Shown piece by piece: positions 15,820 through 19,396 of a stretch of 19,396 nucleotides of DNA. The DNA lies in NCBI GenBank assembly GCA_905214245.1, contig CAJMLO010000017.1, positions 1-19,396 of the forward strand, written 5' to 3'. Numbering within the stretch: position 1 is the stretch's first letter; each line of letters starts with the position of its first letter. Both the position numbers and the translations under genes were made by a program. Below the pieces are notes generated by a model. That model made no database searches, was not told the DNA's origin, and was given only the letters and a program-made list of their open reading frames with translations. Origin of the DNA: an uncultured bacterium (GTDB lineage: Bacteria; Bacillota; Clostridia; TANB77; CAG-508).

Positions 15820-17802
15820 CTAATAATTTGCGTATTGTTTTCTTCCTTTTTGTACTAACTTATTTAAGTTTGTTTCAACAAACTCAAATTCTTTTCTTGT
15901 TGGATTTATTTGAATAATAGCACTATCTGCTCCAACTTTTAGTAATCCTTCTCCTTTTAAACAAGTTACTAAGAAGTTTGCTTCTCCTTCACTTAGTTTA
16001 AATACTTCTTTTAAATATTGTATCTCTGATTTATCTTGTGCTAAGAATAATTTTGTATCTGATGATGTTAAAACTGCTTGTGCCTCAGGTTTCTCATAGA
16101 AGTCTTGGAATCTTTGAGAAATAATTGCAAGTGAAACATTTCTTTTCCTTGCACGACGTGCCATTGTGTTTAAAAAGTCTACTGCCTCTGGGTATGGAAG
16201 TAACATCCAAGCCTCATCAACAAGCACTCTTTTCTTAGCAGCTCTACTTCTATCTTCGCTGTTTTTCTTTACATATTTTTCCCAAATCCACTCAAGCAAG
16301 ATTTGTTGTGCCAAAGGTCTTGCAAATTTTTCTTCTAGTTGTGATATATCAAGGTTTATAAATAGTGTTCCTTCTAATAAATCAAATGTAGATTGTCCAT
16401 CAAAATATGCCATTTGTCCGTCATATTCTCTTATGTATTGCTTCATAACTTTTAGTAAATAGCTATAGTGAAAATTGTAATCTGCATTTGTATTTTCTGC
16501 TGCTTTTCCTTGAATTCTTTTATACCATGAGCCAATTGTTGGCATTTCTTTTCTTTTTCTTCCAAGCATATTCATATTTACTGCATTACTATCCGTTGTT
16601 GCTGCTTCATATAAACTGTTTGGATCATTGTTAATTCCATGTGCTGCATATTCTTCTGCAACTGATTCTGCTATTATTTGTTTTGTAAGTTCGTTTACTT
16701 CCTCACTTCTTGTACTACCTCTTGCCATTGTAAGAAGGGCTTGTGTAACATCCTCAACTTTATTTTCTACATTTAATACAACTCTATCTCTACCTGTAAT
16801 TTCGTCTTTTATAACTTCAGTTTCTATATCAAATATATTAATAACTGTTTGTGATGTTGGGCTTATCACAACATTTATTCCTCCCAAACTTTCAGCAACA
16901 ATACTATACTCACCTTCAGCATCTAGTGCTAAACTTTGTATTCCCATAAGTACAGCTGATCTTGAAATCAATGTTTTCATTGTAACTGATTTACCGGCAC
17001 CAGATTTTGCAAATATAACCATGTTATAGTTTGTAAGTGAACTGTGAAAATTGTCAAACAAAATTGGTACACCAGTTTGTTTGTTTATTCCAAGTGGTAC
17101 ACCCGTAGGATGTCCAACTTCTGATGTAGTAAATGGAAATACTGTTCCCATTGATCTACGGTCAAATGTATGTGTCTTTTTTATTTTATCTTCCATAAGA
17201 GGTAAATTTGATTTGAACGCTTCTTCTTGCATTCCCCATGCGCTTTTAACTCCTACTAAAGATTTTGACATTTCTGTTGATAGTAATTTTGTATATCTAT
17301 CCAAATCTTCTAGACTGTATGCAAATAATGTAGAAATTACTGATGCCTCATAAAGTTTGTTGTATCCTGCTGCAATTTCATCTCTCAATTGCTCTGCTTC
17401 TAATCTTTTTTGTCCAAGTGTACTTTCTCTATTTATATTTCCTCTGTCTGCTGCAACAATTCTTTCTGTTTCAAGTTCATTAATTACTCTGTTTAATTCA
17501 TTTTGTGATCTTGATTCTGCTATAGGATTTATATATATTGATGTATTTATATCTCCAAAAAGATACATGTCTCTAAATAATTCTGGGAACGTACACATTC
17601 TTGGAAGTGATGATACAAAAAAGCTTCTTGCATATCTTGTAACATTTGAAATTATCTCTAAGTGATCTATGTTACTTGCATCAATTCCAGAAGGTGCAAT
17701 TAATTCTTTTACAGTTTTCTTTTTTAGAATTTCATATTCATCTGGTCTTGTATAATCATTAAGCTGTCTTTGTTGTTCTTCTCTTTGTTTTTTCTTGAAC
17801 AT
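15820..17802 (-). CDS. virB4: VirB4/TraE-type T4SS ATPase
   Basis: A 660-residue AAA+/FtsK-HerA-fold ATPase that powers type IV secretion at the membrane. Start chosen at ATG 17802 (MFKKKQREEQ), 11 nt after GGAGG; this overlaps the upstream gene by 44 nt. An ATG at 17853 would add 17 residues but lies before that site. Seen: N-terminal VirB4 domain with TRYARSFFVSSLPR and LFRDMYLFGDINTSIYINP; Walker A FAKSGAGKSVTM (Lys271); DAEGEY shortly after; Walker B RVLVDEAWMLL (Asp529-Glu530); and a later ISQRFQDF motif (Gln563). Length and motif order are those of a complete VirB4. It is the only ATPase of the system in the window; no VirD4-like coupling protein is present. Confidence 0.95.
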   Translation of the reverse strand: MFKKKQREEQQRQLNDYTRPDEYEILKKKTVKELIAPSGIDASNIDHLEIISNVTRYARSFFVSSLPRMCTFPELFRDMYLFGDINTSIYINPIAESRSQNELNRVINELETERIVAADRGNINRESTLGQKRLEAEQLRDEIAAGYNKLYEASVISTLFAYSLEDLDRYTKLLSTEMSKSLVGVKSAWGMQEEAFKSNLPLMEDKIKKTHTFDRRSMGTVFPFTTSEVGHPTGVPLGINKQTGVPILFDNFHSSLTNYNMVIFAKSGAGKSVTMKTLISRSAVLMGIQSLALDAEGEYSIVAESLGGINVVISPTSQTVINIFDIETEVIKDEITGRDRVVLNVENKVEDVTQALLTMARGSTRSEEVNELTKQIIAESVAEEYAAHGINNDPNSLYEAATTDSNAVNMNMLGRKRKEMPTIGSWYKRIQGKAAENTNADYNFHYSYLLKVMKQYIREYDGQMAYFDGQSTFDLLEGTLFINLDISQLEEKFARPLAQQILLEWIWEKYVKKNSEDRSRAAKKRVLVDEAWMLLPYPEAVDFLNTMARRARKRNVSLAIISQRFQDFYEKPEAQAVLTSSDTKLFLAQDKSEIQYLKEVFKLSEGEANFLVTCLKGEGLLKVGADSAIIQINPTRKEFEFVETNLNKLVQKGRKQYANY

Positions 17803-18985
17803 TTTCTTTTGTACCTCCCTCTTTTTTAGACTTTCTTGCAGTTGCCTCATCATCTATTTTTTTCTCTGCTGCTTTTGCTACATCTCTACCTATTGTTGCA
17901 CTATTTTGTTCTATAATCAATTTAGCCATTTTTTCAATCAAATCTTCAGTCTTTTCTTCTTTTCTTTCAAATTTTCTTTGTTTTTCTGATTTAGCTTCAA
18001 ATACTTTTTCATTAGCTTTTTTAAATGCCTCTTGTTCTATTTTTTCATCTAATGCTTTCATCTTTTTGTCAAATACGTCTGGTGCTGTAGAGTATAGCTC
18101 ATCATATCCAGCTTGCATTGCTCTATCAAGTCCATATGTTTCTTGTTCATCTCTGTTATATGCAACATATAGTAAATCAACTAAATCATTTGAGCTTAAT
18201 ATTTTACCATTAATTCCACATACAGCAAGTGTCCTTAAAATAGATTGACTTCTTGTATATAATTCTGAGAAAGCCATGTTTTTTATTTCTTCTTTATCAA
18301 GATTTGCATTTTCAACATCTTCTGGATAATAAGGAACTACAACATAATATTTTTTATTTAAAACATTTTTATTCAAACTCATTTTTTCTGTAGTATAAAT
18401 TATGTCTTTTCCATATTCAGCTAAGTTTCTTTGTTTTGTTAAAGTATAGTATGCTTTATCAAGTTGCTCTTTTGAGTATCTTCCTGAACTAACCATATCT
18501 TTATATTGTAGCTCTTGTTTTTCAAGTGTATCTTCAATAACTTTTACTTTTTCTTTATATGTTTGTATACTTCCTTCAAGATTGATTGTTCTTGTTTGTG
18601 TATATATTTGAATAGGATATCTTATTGTATTTAAAAACTGAATAAATCCTTCTTCAACACCATTTTTTTCTACTTCTGACATTAAATCATAGTTAATGCC
18701 TTGACATTCAACAACCATTATGTATTTATTACCTTTTTTTTGAATAATCATGTTGTCTTCTATTTTATCAAATTCCATAAAATCAAATACAGATTCAACT
18801 GCAAATGTTTTTGTTTTATCAGCAATTGCATTTACATTATTAGAATTATCTGATTCATGCTTTTGCTTTTTCTCTTTTTTTGTTTTAGATGTAACATACA
18901 CAAGAGCAAGCACCGCTATTAATATTACAATAGCAATAATTACAACTGTTAATATTGCTGTTAATGTATTTAAATTATCAATCAT
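17759..18985 (-). CDS. TraC-like T4SS membrane protein
   Basis: A 408-residue protein between PrgI and VirB4. Start chosen at ATG 18985 (MIDNLNTLTA) because GGAGGA is 7-8 nt upstream; an ATG at 19024 would translate through that site. The start overlaps the PrgI stop by 8 nt. Seen: one membrane segment (~9-34), a basic stretch, then a soluble domain with FMEFDKIEDNMIIQKKGNKY (~69) and FLNTIRYPIQIYTQTRTINL (~117), the pattern of proteins annotated as TraC-like next to VirB4 in Clostridia and related to VirB4 N-terminal regions. A central helical part (140-175) and a highly charged coiled-coil end (~310-408, K/E/R-rich, basic terminus) follow. It carries no Walker motifs, so it is probably an adaptor or partner of the ATPase; its precise role is not known. 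Confidence 0.8.
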   Translation of the reverse strand: MIDNLNTLTAILTVVIIAIVILIAVLALVYVTSKTKKEKKQKHESDNSNNVNAIADKTKTFAVESVFDFMEFDKIEDNMIIQKKGNKYIMVVECQGINYDLMSEVEKNGVEEGFIQFLNTIRYPIQIYTQTRTINLEGSIQTYKEKVKVIEDTLEKQELQYKDMVSSGRYSKEQLDKAYYTLTKQRNLAEYGKDIIYTTEKMSLNKNVLNKKYYVVVPYYPEDVENANLDKEEIKNMAFSELYTRSQSILRTLAVCGINGKILSSNDLVDLLYVAYNRDEQETYGLDRAMQAGYDELYSTAPDVFDKKMKALDEKIEQEAFKKANEKVFEAKSEKQRKFERKEEKTEDLIEKMAKLIIEQNSATIGRDVAKAAEKKIDDEATARKSKKEGGTKENVQEKTKRRTTKTA

Positions 18986-19322
18986 TGTTTTCTCCTCCTT
19001 TGTAGATATATATCTTTTTACCATTTGTTTTAAATTTTATTGCTCTTTTTATAACGTCATCTAAATTCTCTCCACCAGTTTTTCTTGTAAAATCAAATTT
19101 TGTAATATCTGGTACTTTAAATGTTCCAATAACAAAACCGATTAAAGCAAATACTGCAGTAATACAAATTCCTACAAGGTTTAAGTTAAATAATGAAAAT
19201 AAGAAATAAAATATTAAACCTATACCTCCTGCTACTACTGTATATATCATGCTTTTACCGGTGAAGATAAATAGTATCCTTCCTTCACCTTTTACACTTC
19301 TTGGTAAGTTATATGTTCCCAT
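18978..19322 (-). CDS. PrgI family T4SS membrane protein
   Basis: A 114-residue protein beginning MGTYNLPRSVKGEGRILFIF, followed by two membrane segments (about 26-46 and 50-68) and a short basic C-terminal part with KVPDITKFDFTRKTGGENLD. This is the pattern of the PrgI family (PF12666-like; VirB3-position proteins) that precedes TraC-like and VirB4 genes in Gram-positive T4SS loci. Start ATG 19322 follows AAGGAGG by 7 nt. It is the first gene of the operon within the window. The ATG of the next gene overlaps its end, suggesting translational coupling. Confidence 0.88.
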   Translation of the reverse strand: MGTYNLPRSVKGEGRILFIFTGKSMIYTVVAGGIGLIFYFLFSLFNLNLVGICITAVFALIGFVIGTFKVPDITKFDFTRKTGGENLDDVIKRAIKFKTNGKKIYIYKGGENND

Positions 19323-19364
19323 ATAAGTTCCTCCTTTGTATGTATATATTTATACCTATGATAT

Positions 19365-19393
19365 ATTATAACAAAAAAATAATAAAAATGATA
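19365..19393 (-). promoter_or_regulatory. Candidate promoter of the T4SS operon
   Basis: On the reverse strand a perfect TATAAT (19370-19365) with an upstream TGT gives an extended -10; the -35 position 17 bases away (TATCAT) is poor. Transcription would start near 19358 with a leader of about 36 nt. The operon could also be read from genes beyond 19396, so this may be an internal promoter. Confidence 0.5.
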
Positions 19394-19396
19394 TAA

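Noticed and set aside
1..19396. CRISPR array, rRNA, transposase, restriction-modification or toxin-antitoxin genes
   Set aside because: No regularly spaced identical repeats of CRISPR type, no rRNA-like sequence and no reading frames with the motifs of these families were found.

Overview
Almost all of this window (about 336-19396) is very AT-rich DNA of the kind found in uncultured gut-type Clostridia or other low-GC Bacillota. Genes begin after strong GGAGG/AGGTG ribosome binding sites, TGA is used as a stop, promoters are TTGACN-17-TATAAT-like (several with an extended TGn -10), and the cell-wall and surface proteins are of Gram-positive type. The first ~335 bases do not belong with the rest: they are GC-rich and encode the N-terminus of an adenylate-forming CoA ligase from what looks like a different organism. 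The change happens inside the TSGTTG-type AMP-binding motif, so this is most likely a chimeric contig join, as expected of a metagenome assembly.

Layout, left to right: (1) the foreign ligase fragment, 3-~335 (+). (2) A truncated reverse-strand gene for a CmpB-type putative ABC transporter permease (764-~336), cut by the join and overlapping the end of a membrane-anchored Ig-like protein gene (754-1683); both follow one promoter near 1707-1735. (3) A bidirectional terminator, then a 1446-residue surface protein (1803-6143, reverse) with an N-terminal thioester domain, five long DUF11-like repeats and a C-terminal membrane anchor without LPXTG. (4) A regulatory region (6144-6544) with the adhesin promoter, an inverted repeat, four TTACA boxes spaced exactly 11 bp apart and the promoter of a tRNA-Gly/tRNA-Cys pair (6545-6704, +), which ends in a strong terminator. 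(5) A D,D-carboxypeptidase of the DacF/PBP5 type (6891-8123, reverse), separated from the next operon by a 17-bp hairpin that contains its own ribosome binding site. (6) A tightly packed reverse-strand type IV secretion operon from 19322 down to 8172: PrgI-like protein, TraC-like membrane protein, VirB4 ATPase, VirB6/TrbL channel protein, a VirB8-like NTF2-fold protein, a bifunctional lysozyme + NlpC/P60-type wall hydrolase, and a second, three-domain VirB8-like protein.

The T4SS genes make a coherent membrane-to-wall machine: the ATPase (VirB4) with PrgI/TraC-like/VirB6 membrane components, two bitopic NTF2-like scaffold proteins, and a hydrolase that would open the peptidoglycan on the outside. 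No relaxase, VirD4 coupling ATPase, integrase or origin of transfer is seen here, so whether it moves DNA or protein cannot be decided from this window; missing parts may lie to the right of 19396. The most notable signals beyond the gene list are the 19-56 base-pair swap in tRNA-Gly, the 11-bp-phased TTACA array, the hairpin that can hide the dac ribosome binding site, the thioester adhesin, and the duplicated VirB8-like modules.
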